Below are positions 1 through 9,072 of a stretch of DNA of 64,000 nucleotides, in pieces (the first letter of the stretch is position 1; the number at the start of each line of letters is the position of its first letter). The notes under the pieces are model-generated. The model had not been told where the DNA came from, made no database searches, and saw nothing but the letters and a program-made list of their open reading frames with translations. A program made the translations under genes and the position numbers. The DNA comes from Agrobacterium fabrum str. C58 (GTDB lineage Bacteria; Pseudomonadota; Alphaproteobacteria; Rhizobiales; Rhizobiaceae): positions 806,001 to 870,000 of the forward strand of contig NC_003063.2 of NCBI RefSeq assembly GCF_000092025.1, read 5' to 3'.

Positions 1-1
1 G

Positions 2-1171
2 ACCGGCGAAGTCGCCGCCGGCCGTCTCGATGCCGAAATCGGCAATCAGGACCGGAACGACGAGATCGGCAGGATGGCGCGTGCGCTCGGCAGTTTCCGT
101 GAAAAACTCATCCTGCAGCGGGACATGGAAGAGACCGCTTCGCGCACGCGGGAGGAGGCCGAGATGGCCCGGCGCGCGCATCTTGCCGAGCGCGAGGCCG
201 AGGCCGGCACCCTGCAGATGGTCGTGCAGTCTCTGGATGAGGGGCTTGACCGGCTGGCGAACGGCAACCTCGCCTATCGCATAGAGACCATTTTCCCCGA
301 GGATCTGGAAAGCCTGCGCCAGAACTTCAATACGGCACTTGCCCGGCTCAGCGAGACCATGGAGGCGATTGGCGGCAACTCCGCCGCCGTTCGTGGCGGC
401 TCCGAGGAAATGCGGGTGGGGGCCGACCAACTGGCGGAACGCACCGAGCGGCAGGCGGCTTCCATCACCGAAACGGCAAGCGCCATCAAGGCGATTACCG
501 AGGCCGTGCGCGACCAGATCGAACGCGCCGAACAGGCAACCCGGATCGCGCGCGACGCCAGCACGGAGGCAACGGCCTCCAGCCGCGTGATGGAGCAGAC
601 CATCGCTGCCATGGAGGCGATCCAGACCTCATCGCGCCAGATCAACCAGATCATCGGCGTCATCGATGAAATCGCCTTCCAGACCAACCTGCTCGCTTTG
701 AACGCAGGTGTAGAGGCCGCCCGCGCGGGCGACGCAGGCAGGGGTTTTGCCGTCGTGGCGCAGGAAGTGCGCGAACTGGCGCAACGTTCGGCCGCTGCCG
801 CGAAAGAAATCAGCAGCCTTTTGAAACGCTCCACCGACGAGGTTTCCGCCGGCGTGGTCCTGGTGGAAAAAGCCGGCGCTTCTTTGACCGGCATCGGCAA
901 ACATGTGCAGACCATCAGCACGCGCATCGAGGAGATCATGGAATCCACCCGCGAGGAAGCGCATACGCTCTCGGAAATCAACAGCACCGTCACCAGCCTC
1001 GATACCATGACCCAGCAGAATGCCGCCATGGTGGAAGAGACGACGGCGGCCATCCACAATCTCGCTTCCGAAGCCGGTGAAATGGACGGCAGGCTCGGAG
1101 AGTTCGTGCTGGCTTCAGAAAACGAAACAGTGCGGTATCACGAAAAGACACAATTCCGGCGGGCGGGCTGA
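2..1171 (+). CDS. Methyl-accepting chemotaxis protein, 3' part only
   Basis: Partial gene: the frame is open from the window edge, so the N-terminal sensor and membrane segments lie upstream. The first ~50 visible residues look like the end of a HAMP linker, followed by a long helical signalling domain. The hairpin tip, about residues 210-250 of the visible part, reads [20 protein letters not shown] and is the CheA/CheW-contacting signature of MCPs. Such receptors form trimer-of-dimer arrays at the inner membrane and control CheA kinase. There is no C-terminal CheR-tethering pentapeptide; the protein ends in a short basic tail. The ligand cannot be told from this part. A hairpin terminator follows directly. 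Confidence 0.95.
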   Translation, partial: TGEVAAGRLDAEIGNQDRNDEIGRMARALGSFREKLILQRDMEETASRTREEAEMARRAHLAEREAEAGTLQMVVQSLDEGLDRLANGNLAYRIETIFPEDLESLRQNFNTALARLSETMEAIGGNSAAVRGGSEEMRVGADQLAERTERQAASITETASAIKAITEAVRDQIERAEQATRIARDASTEATASSRVMEQTIAAMEAIQTSSRQINQIIGVIDEIAFQTNLLALNAGVEAARAGDAGRGFAVVAQEVRELAQRSAAAAKEISSLLKRSTDEVSAGVVLVEKAGASLTGIGKHVQTISTRIEEIMESTREEAHTLSEINSTVTSLDTMTQQNAAMVEETTAAIHNLASEAGEMDGRLGEFVLASENETVRYHEKTQFRRAG

Positions 1172-1193
1172 GCCGGCCGGCGGACAAAAGGCA

Positions 1194-1224
1194 GGGGCCT
1201 CCTCGGAGAGGCCCCAATTTTTTT
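1194..1224 (+). terminator. Rho-independent terminator after the chemotaxis receptor gene
   Basis: An 8-bp perfect GC-rich stem (GGGGCCTC / GAGGCCCC) with a 6-nt loop is followed by AA and seven T. It ends the receptor transcript before the next gene's leader. Confidence 0.85.
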
Positions 1225-1317
1225 GAACCATCCATCAATTCTATGCGACTTCTCTGGTAAATCGGGACGCGCGCCTTACATCCGCAGCAAAGATTTGAAT
1301 TTCTGCAGGAGCGTCCG

Positions 1318-2319
1318 ATGATCCCCTTTTCCATTCTCGACCTTTCGCCGATCGGCGAAGGCGAGAGCGTCAGCGCGGCGCTCGAAAATTCCCGCCGCAT
1401 GGCCATCAAGGCCGAAGAACACGGTTATAATCGCCTCTGGCTGGCAGAGCATCACGGCATGCCCGGCATTGCCAGTGCTGCAACCTCGCTGGTGATCGCC
1501 CATGTGGGTGCCGCCACCAAACATATCCGTGTCGGTTCCGGCGGCATCATGCTGCCCAACCACTCCCCGCTCGTCATTGCCGAGCAGTTCGGAACACTGG
1601 CGGCACTTCTGCCCGGTCGTGTCGATCTCGGCCTAGGCCGCGCTCCCGGAACCGATATGCGCACAGCGCGAGCCCTGCGCCGCAACCTCGATGCCGGCGC
1701 GGAAAATTTCCCGCACGATATCGTCGAACTCCAGCGTTACCTTGGCCCGCCGCAGCCGGATCAGGCGATCCTCGCCGTGCCCGGCATGAATTCCAACGTA
1801 CCGCTCTGGCTGCTCGGCTCCAGCACCTACAGCGCGCATCTCGCCGCAGCACTCGGCCTGCCCTATTCCTTCGCCTCGCATTTTGCCCCTGATATGCTGA
1901 TGGAGGCGATCCATATCTATCGCGAGCGTTTCCAGCCCTCCGAGGTGCTGGACAAGCCCTATGTGATGGTCGGTGTGATGGGTGTCGGCGCCGATACGGA
2001 CGAAGAGGCGCAGCATCTCTTCACCTCGTCCCAGCAGCAATTCGTCAACCTGCGCCGCAATGTGCGCACGCAGTTTCCGAAACCGGTGCACAGCATGGAC
2101 GATTACTGGAACGAGATGGAACGTTTCTCCGTCGAACACACGCTGCGTTTCGCCGCCGTTGGTTCACCCGAAACGATCGAGCGCCATCTCGACGGTTTTC
2201 TCGCTGAAACACAGGCGGATGAACTGATCGTTTCCATGCCGATCCATGACATCGAAAAGCGGCTGCGTTCCGTGGAAATTTTCGCCGATGTGCGGACCGC
2301 CATCCGAAAGGCAGCCTAG
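1318..2319 (+). CDS. Luciferase-like (LLM class) flavin-dependent oxidoreductase, YhbW type
   Basis: A 333-residue member of the bacterial luciferase-like group that uses reduced FMN (TIM-barrel fold). Family hallmarks are seen: [12 protein letters not shown] near residue 40, then [23 protein letters not shown] and the [14 protein letters not shown] stretch near residues 100-120. Length and motifs match the E. coli YhbW group. The substrate cannot be predicted; members include monooxygenases acting on small organic molecules. It stands alone between two terminators, so it is probably monocistronic. The ATG is preceded by a GGAGCG ribosome site. Confidence 0.88.
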   Translation: MIPFSILDLSPIGEGESVSAALENSRRMAIKAEEHGYNRLWLAEHHGMPGIASAATSLVIAHVGAATKHIRVGSGGIMLPNHSPLVIAEQFGTLAALLPGRVDLGLGRAPGTDMRTARALRRNLDAGAENFPHDIVELQRYLGPPQPDQAILAVPGMNSNVPLWLLGSSTYSAHLAAALGLPYSFASHFAPDMLMEAIHIYRERFQPSEVLDKPYVMVGVMGVGADTDEEAQHLFTSSQQQFVNLRRNVRTQFPKPVHSMDDYWNEMERFSVEHTLRFAAVGSPETIERHLDGFLAETQADELIVSMPIHDIEKRLRSVEIFADVRTAIRKAA

Positions 2320-2352
2320 AATTTCTGGCATTTCCTGGAAATGCTTTAAACA

Positions 2353-2390
2353 AAAAAGCCCCGGAGCGATGTCGCTGCCGGGGCTTTTTC
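2353..2390. terminator. Bidirectional terminator between the LLM and yebC genes
   Basis: The inverted repeat AAAAGCCCCGG / CCGGGGCTTTT has an A-run on one side and a T-run on the other, so it can stop both convergent genes. Confidence 0.88.
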
Positions 2391-2405
2391 TTGAAAGATG
2401 AAACG

Positions 2406-3152
2406 TCAGGCGGAAAGCTTGGCGAGGATTTCTTCTGAGACTTCGAAGTTGGAATAGACGTTCTGCACGTCATCATCATCTTCGAGATTGTCGATGAGCT
2501 TCATCAGCGACTGCGCCTTTTCTTCGTCCACCGGCACCGTGTTCTGCGGCTTCCAGATGGCCTTGACGCTTTCGGCTTCGCCGAGCACGCCTTCCAGCGC
2601 CTTGGAAACCTCGTTCATTGCTTCGAAACCGCAGATGATGGTGTGGCCGTCTTCAGACGATTCGACATCATCGGCACCGGCTTCAATAGCTGCTTCCATG
2701 ACCTTGTCGGCATCGCCGACTTCAGCCTTGTAGGTGATTTCACCAACGCGGTCGAAGGAGAAGGATACCGAGCCGGTTTCGCCGAGTGCGCCGCCGGCCT
2801 TGGTGAAGATGGAGCGCACGTTGGAAGCGGTGCGGTTGCGGTTGTCGGTCAGAGCCTCGACAACGACGGCGACACCGCCCGGACCGTAACCTTCGTAACG
2901 GACTTCATCGTAGTTCTCGCTGTCTGCGCCGGAAGCCTTCTTGATCGCACGCTCGATATTGTCTTTCGGCATGGACTGTGCCTTGGCGTTCTGGATTGCC
3001 AGACGCAGGCGCGCGTTCATGTTGGGGTCGGGCATGCCCGTCTTTGCCGCAACGGTGATTTCGCGTGCAAGCTTGGAAAACATTTTGGACCGAACGGAGT
3101 CCTGCTTGCCCTTGCGGTGCATGATGTTCTTGAACTGTGAATGACCAGCCAT
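2406..3152 (-). CDS. yebC: YebC/PmpR family regulator (TACO1-like)
   Basis: A 248-residue protein that opens with [18 protein letters not shown], the signature N-terminus of the YebC family, with the three-domain length typical of the family. An acidic segment near the C-terminus ([12 protein letters not shown]) is also typical. Members have been described as DNA-binding regulators (PmpR) and, more recently, as ribosome-associated factors that ease translation of proline-rich stretches; the sequence does not decide between these. Many alphaproteobacteria carry yebC next to ruvCAB, but here it stands alone. It runs convergent with the oxidoreductase gene and divergent from the stress-protein gene. 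Confidence 0.93.
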   Translation of the reverse strand: MAGHSQFKNIMHRKGKQDSVRSKMFSKLAREITVAAKTGMPDPNMNARLRLAIQNAKAQSMPKDNIERAIKKASGADSENYDEVRYEGYGPGGVAVVVEALTDNRNRTASNVRSIFTKAGGALGETGSVSFSFDRVGEITYKAEVGDADKVMEAAIEAGADDVESSEDGHTIICGFEAMNEVSKALEGVLGEAESVKAIWKPQNTVPVDEEKAQSLMKLIDNLEDDDDVQNVYSNFEVSEEILAKLSA

Positions 3153-3349
3153 GGAAAACCCGATTGTCTTAATTTGGAGATTGCGGGCCTTATAAGTGCG
3201 ATAAGCCTGTCGTTCAAGCCCGCAAGCACTTTCTCTTCCGCAAACAATAGAAGGAACTGATTTATCCGCTCCTCGTTCTGATCATGAACACGGCGGAAGA
3301 ACCTTTGTTGTCTCTCCGTCGCAGCGTTAAACCCGGAAGGAGAAAACAG

Positions 3350-3853
3350 ATGGTCAGCCTGACTGAAGCAAGAGAAGCCCCGGCCCGCCAGCTCTGGGAC
3401 GAGATCAACTCGGTCCATGCCGGCATGCTCGGTCTCGAAGGCCTGCACACGCATATGCAGCCCATGGCACCTCATGCTGACCCCAAGACCAATACGATCT
3501 GGTTTTTCTCCAAAAAGGATACCGATCTCGCAAAATCACTGAAATCAGGCTCGCGCGCCCACTTCTGCCTTGTCGGCAAGGACCATGATTACCATGCCTG
3601 CCTCTCCGGCATTCTGGAGGCGCGCGACGACAAGGCGAAGATCGACGAATACTGGAATTCCGTCACCGCCGCCTGGTATGAACATGGCAAGAGCGATCCG
3701 CAGCTGACGATGCTGGCGCTTCATGTCGATGATGCCGATATCTGGGCCTCCACGGACAGCACGCTGAAATTCGGCTGGGAAATCGCCAAGGCCAACATGT
3801 CGGACGACAAGACGCCTGATGTCGGCGTCCGCCAGCACCTCACCTTTGCCTGA
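3350..3853 (+). CDS. Pyridoxamine 5'-phosphate oxidase-like split-barrel protein (general stress protein 26 type)
   Basis: 167 residues from the ATG at 3350, chosen because AAGGAGAAAACAG lies just upstream; an in-frame ATG at 3284 has no comparable site and would add 22 basic residues. The protein resembles the FMN-binding split-barrel family (TNTIWFFSKKDTDLAKSL, then AHFCLVGKDHDYHACLSG). Bacillus Gsp26 and its relatives bind flavin and are induced by stress; no enzymatic activity is firmly known. A typical vitamin B6 oxidase is not suggested, because the PdxH substrate-binding motifs are absent. Confidence 0.85.
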   Translation: MVSLTEAREAPARQLWDEINSVHAGMLGLEGLHTHMQPMAPHADPKTNTIWFFSKKDTDLAKSLKSGSRAHFCLVGKDHDYHACLSGILEARDDKAKIDEYWNSVTAAWYEHGKSDPQLTMLALHVDDADIWASTDSTLKFGWEIAKANMSDDKTPDVGVRQHLTFA

Positions 3854-3889
3854 TCGACAGCTCCCCCGCCCTTCCTCGCCTGCCACCAG

Positions 3890-4732
3890 CTACATGCCCT
3901 TCGGCACCAGTATCTGCGGCTGGCGGGGAAGGTTTCTCATCGAGACCCGGATCACCGGATCCGTGGCATAGGCGATCCGGAAACTCCCCCCGAACATGGT
4001 CAGGAACTGCTCAAGCGGCGGACCGGTGCGGTGCATCGGCAAGATCAGCGCGGAGCGCAGGCGCTTCACAACCCTGCTCATGCTGTCAGCCCCCATGGTC
4101 AGACCGCCATCCACCGGCACCATCAGCACGTCCAGACGACCGATTTCGGCATAATGCGTATCCGTCAGTTCATGATGCAGATGGCCCAGGTGGCCGATGC
4201 ACAGCCCGGCGACCTCGAAGATGAAGATGGAATTGCCGTTTTCCTGAAACGACTCGTAGTCACCCCAGCGGTTGCGGATATCTGTCGCGACATTGCGGAT
4301 ATACACGTCACCCACCAGCACCCTGTGCTCAGCCTTTTCGCCGGGCGTATCACTCCAGCCATGCAGCACATATTGAATGGCCGGGTCCGGGTTGAGGGTG
4401 AAATGGGTGGAATGCGCCCGGTTCATCGTCACGACAGTCGGCATGACGGGCGGACGGTAGACGCCGTTATAATCGGTGGCGATCGTCACGCCATCGGGAC
4501 TTTCGATGAGATAGGTGGAATGGCCGATGAAGCTGATCTTCACCTCTTCCTTCGCCGTGGCCTGCGCCAGTTGGACACCCGGCGTATTGAAGCTCGCGAA
4601 CATCACTCCGGGGATATTTTGAGCAATCGCCTGGCATTGGCTGACGGGTGGCCGGCTTGCCGTCTGAGAAAAGGCGGCTCCCGCACAGGCAATCAGCCCT
4701 GTCATTGCAAGCATTAGCACGCGCAGCATCAT
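3890..4732 (-). CDS. Exported metallo-beta-lactamase-fold protein with a degenerate metal site
   Basis: 280 residues beginning with a signal peptide (MMLRVLMLAMTGLIACAGAAFS, cleavage near residue 22). The body resembles UlaG-like lactonase/hydrolase folds: IGHSTYLIESPDGVTIATDYN, then a His-rich GHLGHLHHELT segment and a C-terminal ILPMHR. The canonical HxHxDH zinc motif is not present; at that place the protein reads NRAHSTHF. Activity is therefore uncertain: it may use an altered metal site or have lost catalysis. The signal peptide indicates a periplasmic location. It is co-directional with the YmdB gene upstream but separated by 115 bp, so co-transcription is only possible. Confidence 0.8.
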   Translation of the reverse strand: MMLRVLMLAMTGLIACAGAAFSQTASRPPVSQCQAIAQNIPGVMFASFNTPGVQLAQATAKEEVKISFIGHSTYLIESPDGVTIATDYNGVYRPPVMPTVVTMNRAHSTHFTLNPDPAIQYVLHGWSDTPGEKAEHRVLVGDVYIRNVATDIRNRWGDYESFQENGNSIFIFEVAGLCIGHLGHLHHELTDTHYAEIGRLDVLMVPVDGGLTMGADSMSRVVKRLRSALILPMHRTGPPLEQFLTMFGGSFRIAYATDPVIRVSMRNLPRQPQILVPKGM

Positions 4733-4847
4733 GCCACTCCCCTGAACTTGCGAAGGTTGAGAGGATGAGGCAGGTTTTGCAGGGCGTCCAGTTACAAGAA
4801 CGGCGGAAGGCTCAGACTCTCGTCATTGTGAACGCTTCCGCGGACGT

Positions 4848-5672
4848 TCAGGCCCAGAAGGAGGGCAATGTTTCCGAAAGACGCGGGCCGATGCGCAGCG
4901 GCGCGATCTTTTCGGCAAGCCCGGTGCGATCGGAGATTTCAACGCCAACGCCGCAGATCGTCGCCGGTCCGCTTGCGGCCTCGAAACGGCCCTTCGGCAT
5001 TTTGGAAATGAAGCGGTTGATCGGTTCTTCCTTTTCCATGCCAAGCGAGCTGTCATAATCCCCGCACATGCCGGCATCAGACATATAGGCCGTGCCACCA
5101 TTCAATATCTGCGCGTCAGCCGTTGGAACATGGGTGTGGGTGCCAACGACGAAGCTTGCGCGGCCATCGACGAAATGGCCGAAACACTGCTTTTCGCTGG
5201 TCGCCTCGGCGTGGAAATCGAAGATGATGGCATCGGCCTGTTCCTTCAGCGGGCAGGCGGCAAGAATGGTTTCCGCCGACTTGAAGGGATCGTCCAATTC
5301 CGGATGCATGAACACCCGGCCCATGATGTTGGCGACGAGGATACGCGCGCCGTTGCGGGCATAAAAAATGCCCGAGCCCTTGCCCGGCGTGCCATCGGGA
5401 TAATTTGCCGGCCGCAGGAACTGGTCGTGGCGCTCGCAGAAGGAAACCGCTTCCTTCTGATCCCAGACGTGGTTGCCGGTCGTCACGACATCGGCACCGG
5501 CGTTGATGGTTTCGAGAAAGATATCCTCGGTAATACCGAAACCCCCGGCGGCGTTTTCACCGTTGACGATGACGAAATCGAGCTTCAGATCGGAAATCAG
5601 CCCCGGCAACCTGTCCCAGACAGCCGTGCGCCCGGTCTTGCCAACCATATCCCCGAGAAAAAGAAGTCTCAT
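4848..5672 (-). CDS. ymdB: YmdB family metallophosphoesterase (TIGR00282)
   Basis: 274 residues with the full calcineurin-like metal-binding series: LFLGDMVGKTGR at the start, VNGENAAGGFGIT near residue 40, TTGNHVWDQKE near 65, DFHAEATSEKQ near 150 and GTHTHVPTAD near 175. In Bacillus subtilis YmdB is a cyclic-nucleotide phosphodiesterase influencing biofilm and motility decisions; in rhizobia the role is little studied. It lies 99 bp downstream of the 5-formyl-THF cyclo-ligase gene on the same strand, an order common in alphaproteobacteria, and the two are probably co-transcribed. Confidence 0.93.
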   Translation of the reverse strand: MRLLFLGDMVGKTGRTAVWDRLPGLISDLKLDFVIVNGENAAGGFGITEDIFLETINAGADVVTTGNHVWDQKEAVSFCERHDQFLRPANYPDGTPGKGSGIFYARNGARILVANIMGRVFMHPELDDPFKSAETILAACPLKEQADAIIFDFHAEATSEKQCFGHFVDGRASFVVGTHTHVPTADAQILNGGTAYMSDAGMCGDYDSSLGMEKEEPINRFISKMPKGRFEAASGPATICGVGVEISDRTGLAEKIAPLRIGPRLSETLPSFWA

Positions 5673-5771
5673 TCACCGCCCCGTTTTGCGTATGTTCTTT
5701 GGATTGCGTCCCTCTAGCGGGTAATCCGTGTTTTAAAAAGTGCTAAAACGCCGTGTGCCCATTATCAGACA

Positions 5772-6359
5772 TCAGCGCTGCGCGGAAAACCAGCGCAGGC
5801 CGCTCTCCGTCAACACGGCGTGAAGCGCCACATCGTGCGGCTCCGCCGGCACCGACGCTACCTCCTGACAATCGAAGGCGATACCGATGAGAACAGGCTG
5901 ACGGCCCTTGGCGTGCAATCTCGCAATGGCGCGGTCATAGTGCCCCGCGCCATAACCGATCCGCTGGCCCTCCCCATCGAAGACGGAAAGAGGCACAAGC
6001 AAAATGTGCGGATCGAGAACTTCGGCATCCTCGCCCGGTCCGGTCGTGCCGAAACCGGTCTTCACCAGCGGCGTATCCGCTTCGAAGACGCGAAAAACGA
6101 TGGTTTCCTGGTCAAGTACCACGGGAAGGACGAGACGCCCGTCCCGCGCACGCAACGCCTCCATCAACGGCCGGGTATCAACCTCGGAGCGGATGGGCAT
6201 GAAACCGGAAATAACGGTGCCCGGTGCAAAGGGAATGCCGGAGACACCATGAGCCGTCATCGACAGGCTCTTCTGCTGCCGCTCGGCTGGCGTCAAAGCA
6301 TCGCGCGCGGCGAGCCTTTCGCCGCGCAACCTTGCTTTTTCCGCTGCATCGCCCTGCAT
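5772..6359 (-). CDS. 5-formyltetrahydrofolate cyclo-ligase
   Basis: 195 residues. The enzyme converts 5-formyl-THF to 5,10-methenyl-THF with ATP, returning an inhibitory folate form to one-carbon metabolism. Motifs seen are the N-terminal basic RLRGERLAAR segment, PIRSEVDTRPLM near residue 55 and the GYGAGHYDRAIA nucleotide-binding loop near residue 135. Its start codon shares one base with the stop codon of the upstream CNNM gene (TGATG), so the two are probably translationally coupled. In alphaproteobacteria this gene usually sits downstream of zapA and 6S RNA, as it does here with one gene in between. Confidence 0.95.
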   Translation of the reverse strand: MQGDAAEKARLRGERLAARDALTPAERQQKSLSMTAHGVSGIPFAPGTVISGFMPIRSEVDTRPLMEALRARDGRLVLPVVLDQETIVFRVFEADTPLVKTGFGTTGPGEDAEVLDPHILLVPLSVFDGEGQRIGYGAGHYDRAIARLHAKGRQPVLIGIAFDCQEVASVPAEPHDVALHAVLTESGLRWFSAQR

Positions 6360-7636
6360 CAGGCCGCCCGGCTCACAAGCACCTTGTCGATACGGTGGCC
6401 ATCAAGGTCGATGACTTCGAAACGCCAGCCATTGCGGGTGATGTGCTCGCCCAGTTCCGGCAGGCGGCGGAATTCGTCGAGCACCAGACCGGCAACGGTC
6501 TCGAACTCGGCATCCTCATCGATCTGGAATCCCATGCGATAGGCGAATTCATCGGCCGGCATCCAGCCGGCGACGAGGAACGACCCGTCTTCGCGCTCGA
6601 CCATGGCCGGTTCTTCGTCATTATCTTCCTGGAACGCGCCGGTGATGGCCTCCAGAACGTCGCCTGAGCTGACGATACCTTCGAAATGGCCGTATTCGTC
6701 GTATACCAGCACCATGTGCACGGTTGAGCGGCGCAGCGACTGTATGACATCCACCGCGCTCGTCAGATCCGAGACGACGGGAACCTCGCGCAGAAGCTCG
6801 CGGACATCAAGCTCCTTGCCGGAGGCAAGCGCATCGAAGGCGTCCTTGGCGAAAAGCACGCCCAGAATTTCGTCGGAAGCGCCGTTGCGCACCGGCAGGC
6901 GCGAACGCTGCGTCTGACGAAGCTGCTCGCGGATTTCTTCGGCGCTGTCTTCGATATCGACCACTTCCACATCACGACGCGGCGTCATCAGGCCGCGCGC
7001 ATTGCGGTCGGCAAGGCGCATGACGCTGGTGATCATCGCCGATTCCTCGGTCTCGATCACGCCGGCACTATGTGCTTCGGCCAGAACCGTGCGGATTTCA
7101 TCGTCCGTCACCGAAGCGTTGGACTCACCGCTATGGCCGAGAATTGCCAGCACGACCTTGCCGGATTTGTCCAGCAGCCACACCAGCGGCGCACCGATGC
7201 GTGAAAGCATCACCATGGTAGGCGCAACACGGGCGGCGATCTTTTCGGGATCGCGCAGAGCGATCTGCTTCGGCACCAGTTCGCCGACGATCAGCGACAG
7301 ATAGGTAATGGCGACGACCACGGAGCCGACACCGATGGCATCGGCGGCACGATCGGGAACGCCTTGCTCCAGAAGCCACCCGGTGAACCGGGCGCCGAGG
7401 GTGGCGCCGGAAAATGCACCGGACAGAACGCCGACCAGCGTGATGCCGATCTGAACCGTGGAAAGGAAACGTCCGGGATTTTCGGAAAGGCCGAGCGCCA
7501 TGGTGGCGCCCCTGCTGCCTTGCGCGGCAAGCACCTTGAGCCTCGCCGGTCTGGAGGAGACAACGGCAAGCTCGGACATGGCAAGCACACCGTTCAATAC
7601 GGTGAGCAGGACCACGATCATAATTTCAGTAAACAA
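6359..7636 (-). CDS. CNNM/CBS/CorC-type membrane protein (hemolysin family)
   Basis: 425 residues. Residues 1-190 form a CNNM-type membrane domain with four hydrophobic segments (the first is IMIVVLLTVLNGVLAMSELA). Residues about 205-325 form a CBS pair (GLMTPRRDVEVVDIE, LVYDEYGHFEGIVSSGDVL). Residues about 345-422 form the CorC_HlyC domain. CNNM proteins are linked to magnesium/cobalt export or homeostasis; the older name hemolysin comes from TlyC and is probably misleading. The start is a TTG preceded by AAAGAGC with suitable spacing; an ATG five codons later is the alternative. It follows 6S RNA on the same strand. Confidence 0.9.
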   Translation of the reverse strand: MFTEIMIVVLLTVLNGVLAMSELAVVSSRPARLKVLAAQGSRGATMALGLSENPGRFLSTVQIGITLVGVLSGAFSGATLGARFTGWLLEQGVPDRAADAIGVGSVVVAITYLSLIVGELVPKQIALRDPEKIAARVAPTMVMLSRIGAPLVWLLDKSGKVVLAILGHSGESNASVTDDEIRTVLAEAHSAGVIETEESAMITSVMRLADRNARGLMTPRRDVEVVDIEDSAEEIREQLRQTQRSRLPVRNGASDEILGVLFAKDAFDALASGKELDVRELLREVPVVSDLTSAVDVIQSLRRSTVHMVLVYDEYGHFEGIVSSGDVLEAITGAFQEDNDEEPAMVEREDGSFLVAGWMPADEFAYRMGFQIDEDAEFETVAGLVLDEFRRLPELGEHITRNGWRFEVIDLDGHRIDKVLVSRAA

Positions 7637-7879
7637 GTTTAGCTCTTTGGGCTGTTGAACGGCACGTCGCGGTTTTGGCCGCAGCGCCCTTTATGTAAAA
7701 GGGCATGACAGACATACCAATCCGGATAATAGGCAATTGTTCCGCCATTGCAATGACAGCAATATAAAAAAGCCATGCCCGGCAGCAGTGAAAAATAACT
7801 GTCGACGAAAAAATAATCAGGCGAAGGACCGGGGTTGACCCGAAACTTCAAGTGCGATCCGCGGCGACCGATGGAGATT

Positions 7880-8022
7880 TACGATCCTGGGTGCCTACAA
7901 AAGTAGGTGGGCGCCGTGTGTCCAGTCCCACAGGACTGGCCAGGGACAGCTCCCTTTGGATCGAGTATGGCCCCAGGGATTGTGGTTCCTGTCGGGAAGC
8001 GCAGAACGCATTCCAGATATAG
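7880..8022 (-). ncRNA. ssrS: 6S RNA
   Basis: The stretch 7637-8087 holds no protein gene, but its minus strand folds as a long interrupted rod. The closing stem pairs 8008-8018 with 7884-7894 (AUCU-GG-UGC against GCA-CC-GGAU with small bulges). The distal hairpin CCAGTCC-TGTG-GGACTGG lies at 7922-7939. 6S RNA mimics an open promoter and sequesters sigma-70 RNA polymerase. The position between zapA and the 5-formyl-THF cyclo-ligase region is the classical bacterial context of this gene and the strongest argument. Exact ends are uncertain by about 10-20 nt; TATAT at 8017-8022 could be the -10 box. I see nothing else in 7637-7879. Confidence 0.75.
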
Positions 8023-8087
8023 GACGGATTGGAGGAAACCACCAGAGGGCGGATAGCGAATTTTGCTGGCGCGGAAAGTTCGCCCGA

Positions 8088-8465
8088 TCAATGGGTCGCG
8101 GGTTTTGGTCGTGCGAGCAGCTTTTCGGTAATGCCGTTCAGCCGGTCGGCCAGATCGCCGATGGCAACAGCCACCATTTCATCCGATTTCGCCTTGTGTT
8201 CGGCCATGCCGTCACGGTTGTGGGAAAGGGATGCAACTTCACCCTCCAACCTATCGATCTTGCGGTTGAGTTCGGAAAGCTCGTCCATCACCATGATGCC
8301 GGCCATGACGGTGAGCCGCAGATCGCCAATTTCTCCGAACTGGCTCTTGAGATGCCCGACATAACGGTCGAAACGGGTCGCGAGATCGGTCAGGTGGTCT
8401 TCCTGCCCCGCTTCGCATGCCATGCGATAGGCCTTGCCGTCGATCATAACAGTGACTTGCGCCAT
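8088..8465 (-). CDS. zapA: Cell division protein ZapA
   Basis: 125 residues. It opens with MAQVTVMIDGKAYRMACEAGQEDHL, a ZapA N-terminal globular pattern (the ligand-like V-x-I-x-G-K-x-Y fold), followed by GDLRLTVMAGIMVMDEL and a long heptad helix to about residue 105. ZapA binds FtsZ filaments at midcell and bundles them. The context supports the call: it lies 11 bp after the DUF4164 gene and just upstream of 6S RNA. The C-terminus extends a little beyond the E. coli form (109 residues). Confidence 0.93.
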   Translation of the reverse strand: MAQVTVMIDGKAYRMACEAGQEDHLTDLATRFDRYVGHLKSQFGEIGDLRLTVMAGIMVMDELSELNRKIDRLEGEVASLSHNRDGMAEHKAKSDEMVAVAIGDLADRLNGITEKLLARPKPATH

Positions 8466-8476
8466 GAAACCGCTCC

Positions 8477-8749
8477 CTATCGATCCAGCACCGCGCGGAT
8501 CGTCTCCATGGCGGTTACCAGCCGGCGGGACACCTCGCGATTGACTTCTTCAAGACGGTTGGCGCGAAACTCGGCCTGATCAAGCTCGTGTGCGAGCCTG
8601 GCGCGGTCGACATGGACCCGCTTGACCTCATTATCGATCTCGCCCGTCTCCCTTTGCCGCTCGATACGCATATCGATGGCATTTTCGAGATTTGTGATGG
8701 CAGCATTCAGCTCCGTCAGCGCAGATTGTACGGTCTTCTCAGCCGACAT
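8477..8749 (-). CDS. DUF4164 family coiled-coil protein
   Basis: 90 residues from the ATG at 8749, preceded by GGAAAAAACG; an upstream in-frame TTG would add four residues and is less likely. Almost the whole protein is a charged amphipathic helix predicted as a coiled coil (TELNAAITNLENAIDMRIER... AELDQAEFRANRLEEVNREV pattern). It belongs to a small alphaproteobacterial family found directly before zapA, so a role as a division-site accessory is plausible, perhaps comparable to ZapB, but this is inference from position. Confidence 0.85.
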   Translation of the reverse strand: MSAEKTVQSALTELNAAITNLENAIDMRIERQRETGEIDNEVKRVHVDRARLAHELDQAEFRANRLEEVNREVSRRLVTAMETIRAVLDR

Positions 8750-9072
8750 CGTTTTTTCCAACTCGCACGCTACCGGCCGAATCGTCCGGTTTCAGGCCTT
8801 CCCAACAATCACGAGGTTATTACCCGATTTACCATCCCGTCAATCAAACCAGTGCATTGAGGCGTTTTGCTCTGTGGATGAACGAAGAAGCGCCGGGCCC
8901 CATCGCACGATTTTTGGCGGGACAGCCGGTTTTCTAAACGATTTTTATCCTCGGGCGAACCGCAATTGCCCGTGGATTTATTGACTTGCCTGCCTCACCT
9001 GCTATGGATCAACCCGCTTTTTGGATAGTTGCGTAAAACTATCTCCTTTCACCCGGAACAGACGGAAAAGCC
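8750..9072 (+). promoter_or_regulatory. Divergent promoter region of zapA operon and tkt
   Basis: This 323-bp gap has no gene. For tkt I see a sigma-70-like promoter: TTGACT at 8981-8986, a 16-bp spacer and TATGGA at 9003-9008, putting the start near 9015. The rest, including the promoter of the minus-strand DUF4164/zapA unit, shows no clear element. Confidence 0.5.
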
